Part shown: piece by piece, positions 8,967 to 20,220 of the stretch | How positions within the stretch are numbered: the stretch's first letter is position 1 | How the letters are laid out: every line of letters begins with the position of its first letter | Source of the DNA: Acidobacteriaceae bacterium KBS 146 | GTDB lineage: Bacteria > Acidobacteriota > Terriglobia > Terriglobales > Acidobacteriaceae | Direction of reading: 5' to 3' | NCBI GenBank assembly: GCA_000688615.1 | Contig: JHVA01000001.1 | Location: forward strand, 3,844,001-3,908,000 | DNA: 64,000 nucleotides | Program-made: the position numbers and the translations under genes | Notes under the pieces: generated by a model | The model's input: the letters and a program-made list of their open reading frames with translations, nothing else | Databases searched by the model: none | What the model was told of the DNA's origin: nothing

Positions 8967-9193
8967 ATTTTCCAAAAGACGACTCAATTTGATACACGCT
9001 CCATCTTCAATTTTAACCTTCAAAAGACATTCGCACCTCGCTCGGGTCGTCTGTCACTATTTCCCGGCACTTGGTCACTTAGCAAAATCTTTCGGAACTT
9101 CTTTGAGTCCAATGCGTATCGACATACGAAGAGCTTGCTGAACCATGGCAGCATCGCTCATCGCTCGTAACGTTAATATCCGGGAGCTGGAAA

Positions 9194-9532
9194 ATGAACT
9201 ATCGTAAATTTGTAGCCGCCACCGTCGTCGCTGCTTCTTCTCTGCTTGCATCGCCCGCAGTCCACGCTGCCACCAGCGTCAATTCGCCTGTCATGGCAAT
9301 GTTCGGCAAAACAAAGACCATCAAGATCACATTCATGAATGACTCTGGTGCCCCGATGGAAGTAAAGGCGGGCGAAGAGCTCATCAAGCTTGACGCGGGC
9401 AAACCCGTCACTGTCAATCTGCCTGCCGGTACCCGCGTCGTCTCTACAACCGAGACCTCCACCCAAAAGGCTGGTGCTGTCATCGCTGAAGCCAACAGCT
9501 CGATCAACGGCGCAACCATTCACATCAAATAG
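9194..9532 (+). CDS. Small exported hypothetical protein (112 aa)
   Basis: The protein has a clear Sec signal peptide: MNYRK, a hydrophobic core FVAATVVAASSLLASPA, and a cleavage site near VHA-ATS at residue 26. The mature part of about 86 residues is rich in Val, Thr and Lys and looks like a small beta-strand domain (KTIKITFMNDSGAPMEVKAG, then KPVTVNLPAGTRVVSTT). No Cys, no lipobox. The start has a GGAG leader 7 bases away. A strong stem-loop follows at 9562. It has its own transcription, divergent from uvrD. No family was recognised; it could be a periplasmic or surface beta-sandwich protein. Confidence 0.72.
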   Translation: MNYRKFVAATVVAASSLLASPAVHAATSVNSPVMAMFGKTKTIKITFMNDSGAPMEVKAGEELIKLDAGKPVTVNLPAGTRVVSTTETSTQKAGAVIAEANSSINGATIHIK

Positions 9533-9561
9533 CGACAAATAGCGACTTCGTACCGCTCATC

Positions 9562-9607
9562 CGGCCTTTGAGGCGGCGTCCTTCGCGGGACATCGCCTCA
9601 AGGGCCG
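9562..9607 (+). terminator. Stem-loop, probable terminator of the small exported protein gene
   Basis: A long inverted repeat, CGGCCTTTGAGGCG at 9562 against CGCCTCAAGGGCCG ending 9607, encloses an inner GTCC/GGAC stem and a TTCGCG loop. The following CTTTCACATTCTT is only mildly T-rich, so it may be a weak terminator or a stabilising 3' end. Confidence 0.55.
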
Positions 9608-9665
9608 CTTTCACATTCTTATCCAAATTCATCTTGTGTTCTGCGCATGTTGCTATCCTGAAGTT

Positions 9666-10211
9666 GTGATCCGCAATGCAGCCGTCTTCTGTGCGTCCTC
9701 AAACGGCGTGAACCCTGTCTATCTTGAGGCTGCGGTGGAACTCGGCCTCATACTCGCGCAACAAAATATCGGTCTCATCTACGGTGGCGCCAACGTTGGC
9801 TTAATGAAGGCCGTCGCAGAATCGTCGCTGCTCCACGGCGGGCGCGTCGTCGGAATTATCCCGGAGGTCCTCGTCGATCTCGAAATCGCCCATCGCGGAC
9901 TTACCGAACTCCACATCACGACCAATATGCACACCCGCAAGGCCATGATGGGGGAGTTGGCCGATGCCTTTCTTGTCCTGCCCGGAGGCTTCGGCACCTT
10001 CGAAGAGATGTTTGAAGTTCTCACCTGGCAGACGCTCCGTCTGCATCAGAAGCCTACGATCCTCATTAACATCAACGGCTTTTACGACAAGCTGCTGGAT
10101 TTTCTCGATCACTGCGTCACAGAAGGTGTCCTCAAGCCACATGCCCGCGAAAACCTCCAGGTGGTCCCGTCTGTCAGTGCTATTCTCGGTCTCCTGAACC
10201 CAGAAGAATAA
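9666..10211 (+). CDS. LOG-family protein (TIGR00730), putative nucleoside-5'-monophosphate phosphoribohydrolase
   Basis: From the GTG at 9666 the product is 181 residues starting VIRNAAVFCASSNGVNP, matching the family's N-terminal CxxCGSS-like strand; an ATG at 9636 would add ten residues. The defining PGGFGTFEEMFEVLTW (PGGxGTxxE) is present, and the preceding MHTRKAMM supplies the conserved Arg-Lys. These Rossmann-fold enzymes cleave the N-glycosidic bond of AMP or cytokinin riboside monophosphate, releasing ribose 5-phosphate. In bacteria outside plant associates the physiological substrate is usually unknown. No close operon partner is seen: the next gene starts 78 bp on with its own operator. 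Confidence 0.85.
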   Translation: MIRNAAVFCASSNGVNPVYLEAAVELGLILAQQNIGLIYGGANVGLMKAVAESSLLHGGRVVGIIPEVLVDLEIAHRGLTELHITTNMHTRKAMMGELADAFLVLPGGFGTFEEMFEVLTWQTLRLHQKPTILININGFYDKLLDFLDHCVTEGVLKPHARENLQVVPSVSAILGLLNPEE

Positions 10212-10254
10212 TTCGATTATCGACCGTTTCTTGCGCTAATCGATCTATCTGTCT

Positions 10255-10279
10255 AAATATGTATTTGAAATGAATATTT
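10255..10279. promoter_or_regulatory. NsrR-type operator in front of hmp
   Basis: Two 12-base half-sites, AAATATGTATTT (10255-10266) and AAATGAATATTT (10268-10279), flank a central G. The right half reversed is AAATATTCATTT, so 10 of 12 positions mirror. This fits the known NsrR consensus (AAGATGCATTT, N, AAATGCATCTT type). The palindrome ends two bases before the hmp Shine-Dalgarno GGAGG. The regulator itself is encoded just after hmp. Confidence 0.75.
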
Positions 10280-10289
10280 AGGAGGAAGC

Positions 10290-11525
10290 ATGCTGCAACA
10301 GCACAAAGACCTCGTCAAAGCCACCATTCCTGCACTCCAGCAGCACGGAGAAGCCGTCACCAGAGCCTTTTACGAAACGTTGTTTGAAGAACACCCGGCA
10401 CTGCTGAATATCTTCAATCCGGCGAATCAACGGAGCGGAGGACAGGCCCGTAGTCTCGCTGCTTCTATCCTTGCCTATGCCGCGCACATCGACCATCTGG
10501 ATCAACTGGGCGGAATGGTGAATCGCATCGCCCACAAGCACGCCAGTCTCGAGGTGCAGCCGGAGCACTACCCCATCGTCGGGGATCATCTTCTTCGCGC
10601 GATCCGCTCCGTGCTTGGAGAAGCCGCGACCCCGGAAATTATTGAGGCATGGGGAGCCGCATACCAGCAACTCGCTACCATCATGACCGGCGTAGAACAG
10701 AAGCTCTACCAGGACGGCAGCTCTCAGGCCGGGGGCTGGAGCGGCTTCAAGCCACTCACGGTTATCCGCAAGGTTGAGGAAAGTGAGACCATCACCTCCT
10801 TTTATCTTGCAGACCCGGACGGAAAGAAGCTCCCTTCCTTTCAGCCTGGTCAGTACCTCGCGATCAAGGCGCAGGTTGCAGACGCGCCGTTTCAGCAGAT
10901 TCGTCAGTACAGCCTCTCAAAGACCAGTGATGGGAATACGTATAGGATCAGCGTCAAGCGCGAGCTTGCTCCCAGCCACATCACAGCTGCGGAAAATGGA
11001 TTAATCTCCAATCATCTGCATGACGACATACAAGAAGGCGACTCGCTTCTTGCCCACGTCCCTCAGGGCGATTTCATGTTGCAGCAGAGTGACCGCCCGG
11101 TCGTCTTATTGAGCGGAGGCGCCGGTATTACGCCCGCAATCTGCATGCTGCATCACCTCGCGGTGAGTGCTTCGCATCGCCCTGTTCTCTTTGTCCACGC
11201 AGCCTTGCAGGGAAGCCATCACGCCTTCCGCGATGAGATCCAGGAGCTGACCGCAACATATCCACATCTGCGCTCCCTCACGTTTTATGAGAGGCCCGCA
11301 GCGGCCGACCAGGCGGGTCTCCACTACGATCATGCGGGCCGTATATCCGCGGAGTCGCTCAGCTCTCATCTGCCGCCGCAGGCCGACTTTTACTATTGCG
11401 GTCCAATCGGCTTCATGAATGCGGTCGACACGTTGCTCAACGGGCTTAACATCCCCCTGGACTGCCGTTATAGTGAAGCCTTCGGCCCTGATCCGTCTTT
11501 CTCCACGGAGATTGCGCGGGCCTGA
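10290..11525 (+). CDS. hmp: Flavohemoglobin, nitric oxide dioxygenase
   Basis: A 411-residue cytoplasmic enzyme with the full three-domain layout. The globin domain (1-about 140) has Tyr28 in RAFYETLF (B10), Gln52 region (E7) and proximal His84 in AHKHASLEVQPEHY. The FAD domain (about 150-260) has RQYSLSKTSDGNTYRISVKR. The NAD domain has VVLLSGGAGITPAICMLHHL and ends with FYYCGPIGFMNAVDTLL. It oxidises NO to nitrate with O2 and NAD(P)H. The GGAGG ribosome-binding site lies 4 bases before the ATG, directly behind the NsrR-type palindrome. The nsrR gene follows after 20 bp, so NO relieves repression of both. The length is normal. Confidence 0.97.
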   Translation: MLQQHKDLVKATIPALQQHGEAVTRAFYETLFEEHPALLNIFNPANQRSGGQARSLAASILAYAAHIDHLDQLGGMVNRIAHKHASLEVQPEHYPIVGDHLLRAIRSVLGEAATPEIIEAWGAAYQQLATIMTGVEQKLYQDGSSQAGGWSGFKPLTVIRKVEESETITSFYLADPDGKKLPSFQPGQYLAIKAQVADAPFQQIRQYSLSKTSDGNTYRISVKRELAPSHITAAENGLISNHLHDDIQEGDSLLAHVPQGDFMLQQSDRPVVLLSGGAGITPAICMLHHLAVSASHRPVLFVHAALQGSHHAFRDEIQELTATYPHLRSLTFYERPAAADQAGLHYDHAGRISAESLSSHLPPQADFYYCGPIGFMNAVDTLLNGLNIPLDCRYSEAFGPDPSFSTEIARA

Positions 11526-11545
11526 CTGCAAGGAGCTTCTGGACG

Positions 11546-11980
11546 ATGACGATTACCCGCTTCTCCGACCTGGCCCTGCGCCTTCTCATGTACCTCGGCA
11601 GCCGTGCCGAGCCCATGCAGGCCACGGTCACGGTCCGGGAAGTAGCTGAGCTCTTCAACGTTCCCTACACTCATCTGGTCAAGGTGGCGCACCAGCTAGG
11701 CCAGCAGGGATTTCTCATCACGACCAAGGGCGTCGGCGGGGGCCTTCGCCTCGCGCGCCCCGCGGACTCCATTCGCCTCGGCGACATCCTTCGCATCACC
11801 GAGCCGTCTGACGCTGTCATCGACTGTGTCACCCAGCCCTGCCCCCTCGCCGGGGCCTGCCTTCTCAAGGGAGCATTGGATTCAGCCTACGCTGCGTTTC
11901 TCGATACGCTTGATCGCTATACCCTGGCTGAAGTCGCACGCACTCCACGGCTGCAGAAGCTCGTCTCCATCAAAGCCTGA
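11546..11980 (+). CDS. nsrR: Rrf2-family nitric-oxide-sensing repressor NsrR
   Basis: A 144-residue Rrf2 regulator. The N-terminal winged helix starts MTITRFSDLALRLLMYLGSR, as in E. coli NsrR. The cluster-binding loop has Cys94, Cys99 and Cys105 (C-x4-C-x5-C), the same spacing as the [Fe-S] ligands of known NsrR proteins; NO damage to the cluster releases DNA. The gene is 20 bp downstream of hmp with its own AAGGAG, so it is co-transcribed and autoregulated through the operator at 10255. IscR was considered, but the spacing of the Cys residues and the hmp linkage favour NsrR. Confidence 0.92.
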   Translation: MTITRFSDLALRLLMYLGSRAEPMQATVTVREVAELFNVPYTHLVKVAHQLGQQGFLITTKGVGGGLRLARPADSIRLGDILRITEPSDAVIDCVTQPCPLAGACLLKGALDSAYAAFLDTLDRYTLAEVARTPRLQKLVSIKA

Positions 11981-12004
11981 AGAGGGCACATCGCTTCTGA
12001 TCGG

Positions 12005-12436
12005 TCAGCTCTTTGCAGCACACGCTTCACACTGGCAGACGCGCCGCAGATACTCCCAGGAGTAAATTCCGCTCTCGTGGCCGTCGCGCCACTTAAACTT
12101 AACGGCGTAGTTGCCCACCGGCGTGATCTCGACCGGCCGTGCAGGAGCTTCGTACATCGGCAGCAGAGTCTGCGGCTTGGGTTTTGGCTCTCCAGGCTTG
12201 CGTCCGTTCTGTTCCCGATCCTCATGACACGTCGCGCACGGACAGCCATTTCTCAGCCACGCGAAACTCCATGCGCTCCTGTGTCCGTCCTTCCAGTCGA
12301 TCTCAACTCCGGTGCCTTCCGTCTTATGGATCCGGACCTTGGCCGGAGTAACGGCATCTGCGGGGAGACGCTTCTCCATAGCGGCCTCTTTCGCCGCATC
12401 ATCCGCACTCACAAACCTGATTCCCTCGTGACTCAT
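12005..12436 (-). CDS. DUF971 (gamma-butyrobetaine hydroxylase N-terminal-like) protein
   Basis: A 143-residue protein with a DUF971 core: VEIDWKDGHRSAWSFAWLRN, then NGCPCATCHEDRE, and near the end VKFKWRDGHESGIYSWEYLR followed by CQCEACA. The two Cys groups (C-P-C-x2-C and C-Q-C-x2-C) suggest a structural zinc or an Fe-S site; in plant and animal relatives this module precedes a dioxygenase domain that is absent here. The N-terminal 35 residues look like a flexible leader. It follows a TauE/SafE permease gene by 52 bp on the same strand, so they probably share a transcript. No enzymatic function is assigned. Confidence 0.82.
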   Translation of the reverse strand: MSHEGIRFVSADDAAKEAAMEKRLPADAVTPAKVRIHKTEGTGVEIDWKDGHRSAWSFAWLRNGCPCATCHEDREQNGRKPGEPKPKPQTLLPMYEAPARPVEITPVGNYAVKFKWRDGHESGIYSWEYLRRVCQCEACAAKS

Positions 12437-12488
12437 ACTTCCACTTCCTTCTTTATTCCAATCTGTTCTGTCGCATGTGTCTCCAGCT

Positions 12489-13271
12489 TCACCGTCCGTT
12501 CCTCCAGAAGAAGTACGAAGCCACCAGACATCCCGTCACGACCACGATCGCGCGCAGCACATTCGGATTCATCCTTCGCGCATACTTCGCTCCTACATAG
12601 CCTCCCGCTCCGGCAAACAGCATGGAGACGACGCAATACTTCCACACGATCGCTCCGCTCAGTACAAACGTCAGCACCGCTGACAGGTTCGACAGACATG
12701 CGGCCAGCACCTTCAGCGAGTTCAGCGTGTGCATCTCCTCTATGCCAAACAGTGCCAGCACCGTCATGATCAGAAAGCCGCCGCCGGCGCCGAAGTAGCC
12801 GATATAAAAACAGATCGGCAGCAGCGCAAGAAAGACCGGCAGGGAAGAGATCTTCCTCTCCGCGTGCGGTATCGCAGATCGCCTTCGCATCCAGCGCGAC
12901 ACCGGGCCGCTCAGGCCAAACAAAACCGTGCCTCCCAACAGCAGCCATGGAATCAGGTGGAGAAAGGTGACCTGGTGCGTATGCAGCAGCATCACCGCTC
13001 CCGAGACGCCTCCGATCGCGGACGCGATACAGATCACCGGCAGCAGGTCTCTCCGCATGTCGCCGCGCAACGCCGCAACGGAGGTCAGCTGCCCCGGCCA
13101 CAGAGCAACCGTGTTCGTCGCATTGGCCTCAATTGGCGGCACGCCGACGCCCAGCATGGCAGGAAACGAAAGAAACGATCCTCCCCCGGCCATCGCGTTC
13201 ATCACTCCGGCGATCGTCGAGGCAGTGACCAACCAGGCATAGCGCCAGTGCGGGATTATGGTGGAAATCAT
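12489..13271 (-). CDS. TauE/SafE family sulfite/organosulfonate exporter-like permease
   Basis: The 260-residue protein has about eight hydrophobic segments in two repeats. The first repeat begins WLVTASTIAGVMNAMAGGG, the family's G-rich motif with the N-A-x-A-G-G-G core; the second carries PICFYIGYFGAGGGFLIMT, the matching repeat. Members move sulfite, sulfonates, thiosulfate or related anions across the inner membrane; the substrate here is not evident. The C-terminal WKYCVVSMLFAGAGGYVGAK is also typical. The DUF971 gene follows at 52 bp. Upstream (13272-13308) is the end of the ABC ATPase gene, also on the minus strand. Confidence 0.85.
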   Translation of the reverse strand: MISTIIPHWRYAWLVTASTIAGVMNAMAGGGSFLSFPAMLGVGVPPIEANATNTVALWPGQLTSVAALRGDMRRDLLPVICIASAIGGVSGAVMLLHTHQVTFLHLIPWLLLGGTVLFGLSGPVSRWMRRRSAIPHAERKISSLPVFLALLPICFYIGYFGAGGGFLIMTVLALFGIEEMHTLNSLKVLAACLSNLSAVLTFVLSGAIVWKYCVVSMLFAGAGGYVGAKYARRMNPNVLRAIVVVTGCLVASYFFWRNGR

Positions 13272-13308
13272 CCACCTTTAATTGTATCGGGTACTGTGCA
13301 GGACAGTC

Positions 13309-14067
13309 TTACAGCCGTATCTCCGGCGTCGCCGCCACCAGCTCCCGTGTATATGCTTCCCGCGGAGCATCGCAGACCTGCTCGCACGTTCCCAGCTCCA
13401 CCAGCCGTCCCCGCTTCATCACCGCAACCCGGTCGCACAGGTAGCGTATCAGCGGCATCGAGTGCGAGATAAACAGATACGTCAGACCGTAGCGCTGCTG
13501 TAGCTCTCGCAGCAGATTAACCACCTGCGCTCCCACACTCACATCCAGGGCGCTCACCGGCTCATCCAGCACCACAAACTCAGGCCGCAGAGCCAGCGCT
13601 CGGGCAATGTTGATCCTCTGGCGCTGCCCTCCGCTGAACTCATGCGGATATCGCTCCAGCGCCGACACCTCCAACCCTACCTCGCCAAGCATCTGATCCA
13701 GCCGTGCTCGATCGCAGGGTTCCCTGTGAATCGCAAACGGCTCGGCCAGAATCTCCCGCACCTTCATCCGCGGGTTCAGGGCCGCGAACGGATCCTGAAA
13801 CACAACCTGCATCTTCCGCCGAATCGCTCGTAGCTCGCTCGCGCGTATCGTCAGCAGATCGCGCCCTTCGTACCGCACCTCGCCGGCCGTCGGTTCAATC
13901 AGCCGAAGCAGCATACGAGCGACCGTGCTCTTCCCAGAACCCGATTCTCCCACCAGGCCCAACGTCTCCCCGCGCGCAATCACGAACGCGACATCATCCA
14001 CCACCCGCGCGCCCACGTCGTATTCCTTCACCAGACCGCGTGCCTCGATCAGCGTCGAACCCTTCAT
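13309..14067 (-). CDS. Orphan peptide/nickel-type (OppF/DppF-like) ABC transporter ATPase
   Basis: From the ATG at 14067 the product is 252 residues with every ATPase motif: Walker [18 protein letters not shown]-loop [14 protein letters not shown], signature [17 protein letters not shown], Walker [15 protein letters not shown], and H-loop [16 protein letters not shown]. The [12 protein letters not shown] and ISHSM signatures are diagnostic of the OppF/DppF branch. It is shorter than OppF (about 330 residues) because the C-terminal oligopeptide-transporter tail is missing. No partner ATPase, permease or binding protein is near. The Tat-exported amidase ends 20 bp upstream on the same strand, so the two may be co-transcribed. 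A longer in-frame reading exists upstream but runs antisense-like through the amidase end and is not used. Confidence 0.88.
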   Translation of the reverse strand: MKGSTLIEARGLVKEYDVGARVVDDVAFVIARGETLGLVGESGSGKSTVARMLLRLIEPTAGEVRYEGRDLLTIRASELRAIRRKMQVVFQDPFAALNPRMKVREILAEPFAIHREPCDRARLDQMLGEVGLEVSALERYPHEFSGGQRQRINIARALALRPEFVVLDEPVSALDVSVGAQVVNLLRELQQRYGLTYLFISHSMPLIRYLCDRVAVMKRGRLVELGTCEQVCDAPREAYTRELVAATPEIRL

Positions 14068-14087
14068 AGCCCTATTCTCACATCCTG

Positions 14088-15944
14088 CTAGTCCAGCTTC
14101 GGATGCAGCCGGTGAAATCCCGTTGCCTGCTGGTAAGCACGCGCAAACCCAGCCAGCCGGGCATCCGAGTACAGCGCCCCTAAAAACGTCAGCGACACCG
14201 GAGTCCCCGGGCCGCCGACATTCTGCGGATGTCCGTCCTCGGTATGGTCTGGAAGCGGTGCATCCATCCCGCGGACTCCATTCGGAACAATCACTGCCGG
14301 ATGCCCCGTAAGATTCGTTGCGGTCAACTGGGTCCCTGAAGACGGTGTCACGATGACATCCACCTCGGTGAACACCTTTTCCATCGCTTCCATCGCCAGC
14401 GTCCGAGCCCGCTGCGCTTGTATGTAGTCCACCGCAGAATAGAACCGCGCTACGCGAAAGGTATTCGGCCACTCATTCGGTCCCTGCTCTGTCAGCAATC
14501 CATCCCGCCCACTCAACGTGAGGTCGTCGAACGCAGCTGCGGCCTCGGCTTCAAGCACTGGTTGGATATCTCCAAAGTGGTATCCCTTCGGCATCTTTAC
14601 TTCAATCAGGTTCACACCCATCTTCCGCAGCGCGTCCACAGCAGCTTGTCCGTACTTCGCATCATAGGACTGCCTCGCAAATTCCCTCTTCTGCTCCTCA
14701 GTCGCATTTGCCGGTAACGTTGGAGCATCGAACTCACTCTTCAGATATCCCACCCGCAGCTTTTTCCATTCGAACTCCCCATCCCAGTTGAACGCCGCAT
14801 CCTTCACGCTGCGATCATGCCCATCCGGCCCATAGATTGCGCTCATGACCAGCGCACAGTCCTCTACCGACCGCGCAATGGGCCCGATCTTGTCCATCGT
14901 CCAGGTCAGCGCCATCGCTCCTGTCCTGGGCACAAGTCCAAAGGTAGGCCGCAGTCCCGTCGCTCCGCACCGCGTCGACGGCGAAGAGATAGACCCCAGC
15001 GTCTCCGTCCCGATCGCAAAAGCCACGCACCCTGCGCCCACCGCAGAAGCCGATCCTGCCGACGATCCTCCAGAAGGCTGCTTCGCATTCCATGGACTCC
15101 GTGTCATTCCTCCAAACCAGATCGGCCCGCTCGCCAGTGCTCCCATACTGAGCTTCGCCACCAGCACAGCTCCCGCGCCATCCAGACGCTCCACAATGGT
15201 CGCGTCATAGTCGAACGTCTGTTGCTCGAATCCCCCCGCCCCCCACGTCGTTGGGTAGCCCCTGACCGCTAGCAAATCCTTCGCTCCCCACGGAATCCCA
15301 TGCAGCGGCCCACGATATTTTCCCGCGGCAATCTCTCGATCCGCCTCCGCAGCCTGCCTCAACGCGCGTTCTTCTGTCAGGGTGATCACGAAGTGCAGCC
15401 GTGAGTCATATTTTTTTAATCGCGCCAGGTACATCTTCGTCAGCTCGACCGAACTCACCTTGCGTGTCTTCATTAGTTCAGCTAGCTCACGCACCGAAGC
15501 AAACGCCAACCCATCCTCTCCCCCTGAAACCAATTCCTTCACATCAGGAGCCCGGCTCAAGCGCATCGGCTTCCGGACGGTGTCGAGCTTCATCCCCGCC
15601 GGAACGGGATCAAAGACAAACGCCGGAGCTATGCCGTTCGGAATCTTCATGCTCCGAATCACCAGCACCGAATCACGTTGTTTCCTCAAGCCATCCAGCA
15701 TCAGTTTCTTCTGTTCATCCGTCAGCTTTACAGCAGCAATCGCCGCCGCCGCGTCGATCATCTCCGGCGTAATCACAGTCAGGTGATCGTGATCGATTCC
15801 CGCTGTCTCCGTCTTCGCTGCACTTTGCCCCGCCTGTGCCGCCATTCCCCAAAGCACTCCAGGCAACAGAGTCTGCCCCAGCCCCACCGCCGAACACACT
15901 CCTAGAAACCGCCGCCGATTCACCAGTCCAGACTGTTCGCTCAT
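14088..15944 (-). CDS. Tat-exported amidase-signature-family hydrolase
   Basis: From the ATG at 15944 the product is 618 residues. The N-terminus carries a twin-arginine signal, [19 protein letters not shown], followed by an Ala-rich region near AAQAGQSAA. The amidase domain (about 165-610) shows the Ser-cisSer-Lys triad: Lys in [12 protein letters not shown], and Ser residues in [16 protein letters not shown] and the following GSISSPS. The region before the catalytic domain (about 45-165) is an added alpha-helical segment. Members hydrolyse amide bonds (amides, aryl amides, peptide C-termini); GatA activity is unlikely because the protein is exported. An alternative ATG at 15965 adds seven residues. 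The orphan ABC ATPase gene follows after 20 bp. Confidence 0.88.
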   Translation of the reverse strand: MSEQSGLVNRRRFLGVCSAVGLGQTLLPGVLWGMAAQAGQSAAKTETAGIDHDHLTVITPEMIDAAAAIAAVKLTDEQKKLMLDGLRKQRDSVLVIRSMKIPNGIAPAFVFDPVPAGMKLDTVRKPMRLSRAPDVKELVSGGEDGLAFASVRELAELMKTRKVSSVELTKMYLARLKKYDSRLHFVITLTEERALRQAAEADREIAAGKYRGPLHGIPWGAKDLLAVRGYPTTWGAGGFEQQTFDYDATIVERLDGAGAVLVAKLSMGALASGPIWFGGMTRSPWNAKQPSGGSSAGSASAVGAGCVAFAIGTETLGSISSPSTRCGATGLRPTFGLVPRTGAMALTWTMDKIGPIARSVEDCALVMSAIYGPDGHDRSVKDAAFNWDGEFEWKKLRVGYLKSEFDAPTLPANATEEQKREFARQSYDAKYGQAAVDALRKMGVNLIEVKMPKGYHFGDIQPVLEAEAAAAFDDLTLSGRDGLLTEQGPNEWPNTFRVARFYSAVDYIQAQRARTLAMEAMEKVFTEVDVIVTPSSGTQLTATNLTGHPAVIVPNGVRGMDAPLPDHTEDGHPQNVGGPGTPVSLTFLGALYSDARLAGFARAYQQATGFHRLHPKLD

Positions 15945-16114
15945 CCGCGCATTATTGCATTCCAATCACAATTAGGCATTAGCCCGGCTGACTCGATACC
16001 TTCGGAAGTGGTACATTCTTCTCCGTTCCTCCCGGCCTCATTCCGTCTGCGCACGAAGGCGAAAACGTCTTGCACGCGGGCCCCTATGTCACTCCATGTG
16101 AAAGGAAGGCCATT

Positions 16115-16669
16115 ATGAACTCACGCAATATTCTCCGTTTCATACCTCTGCTCTTCGCGCTCATCTTCGCTGGCACCGTCCAGGCCCAGAAAGTCAACAC
16201 GGATTACGACAAAGCCGCTAACTTCTCCAGCTATCACACCTATGCCTGGACCAAGGGCACGCCCGCCCCGAACCCGCTGATGGACGAGCGCGTCATCAAC
16301 AACATCGATCAGCAACTCGCTGCCAAGGGACTCTCGAAGGCCACCGACCCCGAAAAGGCCGACATGCTCGTCAGCTATCACGCTGCCGTTGGCCATCGGA
16401 CGCAGCTCGATACCACGAATATGGGGGGCTGGGGCGGATGGGGCGGATACCGCGGTTACGGTGGAATGGGCGGAATGAGCACCACCACCGTAAACAATAT
16501 CCCAGTAGGGGAACTCATCGTCCTCCTCGGCGATGCCAAGACTCACAAGGTCATTTGGCGTGGCACCGCCTCCGACACGTTGAGCGACAAGCCGGAAAAA
16601 AACGCCAAGAAGATTGAGAAGGCCACTTCCAAGATGTTCTCCAGGTACCCACCCAAGCCCAAGGGTTAA
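16115..16669 (+). CDS. DUF4136 exported protein with Gly/Trp-rich loop
   Basis: From the ATG at 16115 (AAGGAAGGCC leader) the product is 184 residues with a signal peptide (IPLLFALIFAGTVQAQ, cleavage near residue 25). The mature part begins KVNTDYDKAANFSSYHTYAW, the DUF4136 N-terminal strand, and ends with a helix KPEKNAKKIEKATSKMFS. In the middle is a Gly/Trp/Tyr-rich loop (GGWGGWGGYRGYGGMGGM, about residues 108-125) that is longer than usual. The family is periplasmic or outer-membrane associated and of unknown function. A lipobox Cys is absent. It converges on gyrB, with a shared terminator at 16701. Confidence 0.85.
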   Translation: MNSRNILRFIPLLFALIFAGTVQAQKVNTDYDKAANFSSYHTYAWTKGTPAPNPLMDERVINNIDQQLAAKGLSKATDPEKADMLVSYHAAVGHRTQLDTTNMGGWGGWGGYRGYGGMGGMSTTTVNNIPVGELIVLLGDAKTHKVIWRGTASDTLSDKPEKNAKKIEKATSKMFSRYPPKPKG

Positions 16670-16700
16670 CTGCGTCCTGCATAGTCCGACGACCAGCAAA

Positions 16701-16732
16701 AACGGCCTCGCGTATTCAAGCGCGAGGCCGTT
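16701..16732. terminator. Bidirectional terminator between DUF4136 gene and gyrB
   Basis: A perfect 12-bp inverted repeat, AACGGCCTCGCG and CGCGAGGCCGTT, separated by 8 bases (TATTCAAG). A-rich bases precede it (GCAAA) and T-rich bases follow (CTGCTTT), so it can stop transcription from both converging genes. Confidence 0.75.
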
Positions 16733-16755
16733 CTGCTTTCGGATATCTATCTCTG

Positions 16756-19467
<2,712 letters not shown>

Positions 19468-19851
19468 TCAAGCACTTCAGACAGGTTTCAACCGGGATTT
19501 TTATTAACTTAAGTATAGCATGCTGAGGGGTACGGAAAGCCCGCAAGAACAGAGGTATCCGGGCCGGTTCTGCCTGGTCTATCTAGTTGAAAATAAAGTT
19601 GCTTGTTCCGTGCCCTTCAGTCTCTTGTCACGGGCACTCAACTCTCCCGTGCCCGACTCTCCACAAGGTCTTCAGCGGCGAGTTTCCTGTCAAGTCCCGG
19701 AATCACCTAAGTGACAGACTCATAAAGGTTTGATCGCTGCCGATCTACCCTGCTCCATCCGCTATTCTGGATATAGAGGCTCATTCGGTGGGTCGGCGTA
19801 ACAGGTCTGACGCCGCTTTCGTCCTGCACCGGTTTCGCGTCCTGCTTTAAG

Positions 19852-19904
19852 GGCACGGCTTTAGCCGTGCCGCTACGGATGTCAACCGGGCGGCTTCAGC
19901 CGCC
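19852..19904. repeat. Tandem REP-like palindromes
   Basis: GGCACGGCTTTAGCCGTGCC (19852-19871) and GGCGGCTTCAGCCGCC (19889-19904), both of the form G/C arm, GGCT, two bases, AGCC, 17 bases apart. This is a typical pair of short extragenic palindromes. No transposase (RAYT) gene is in the window. Confidence 0.7.
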
Positions 19905-19966
19905 GAGGTCACAGTCAACGTTTAGAGGGACCCGCAAGCTTCATCATCCGATGCAAGCCTTGAAGA

Positions 19967-20006
19967 AGAGGTGTCATTCGGAGCGGAGCGAAGTCGAAGA
20001 ATCTGC
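19967..20006. repeat. Interspersed repeat copy, intergenic
   Basis: AGAGGTGTCAT, then GAGCGGAGCGA, then AGTCGAAGAATCTGC. Its first 25 bases match 7200-7224 in uvrD at 23 positions, and the overall pattern (GTCAT-C-GAGCG-AG-GAAG-ATCTGC) resembles the arms of the hairpin at 23273. Confidence 0.7.
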
Positions 20007-20033
20007 TTCGTGATCCGTAAACCTTTACCGATC

Positions 20034-20113
20034 AAGACTTTGCCTGTAACTGTCCTGAATAGAAGACTTTGCGGAAAAGTCCAGGCCTAAGTTCTTTCGA
20101 TCGAAGACTTTGC
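20034..20113 (+). repeat. Three direct copies of AAGACTTTGC in the rpmI leader
   Basis: Exact 10-base copies at 20034-20043, 20063-20072 and 20104-20113, with starts 29 and 41 bases apart. They lie 108-187 bases upstream of rpmI. They could be regulator binding sites or parts of a ribosomal-protein leader RNA; the sequence does not decide. Confidence 0.65.
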
Positions 20114-20220
20114 GCGGATTCCATACGGGTATCCATGCTCGACAGAAACTATCCTTTGAATTGGAAGCTTTCCTGTATACTCGGTTAGTTGTCGAAAAAG
20201 CAGTAAACCTAGGATTACCA

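Noticed and set aside
20034..20113. Possible CRISPR repeats (three AAGACTTTGC copies)
   Set aside because: The repeated unit is only 10 bases, the spacing is unequal (29 and 41), and no cas gene is present.
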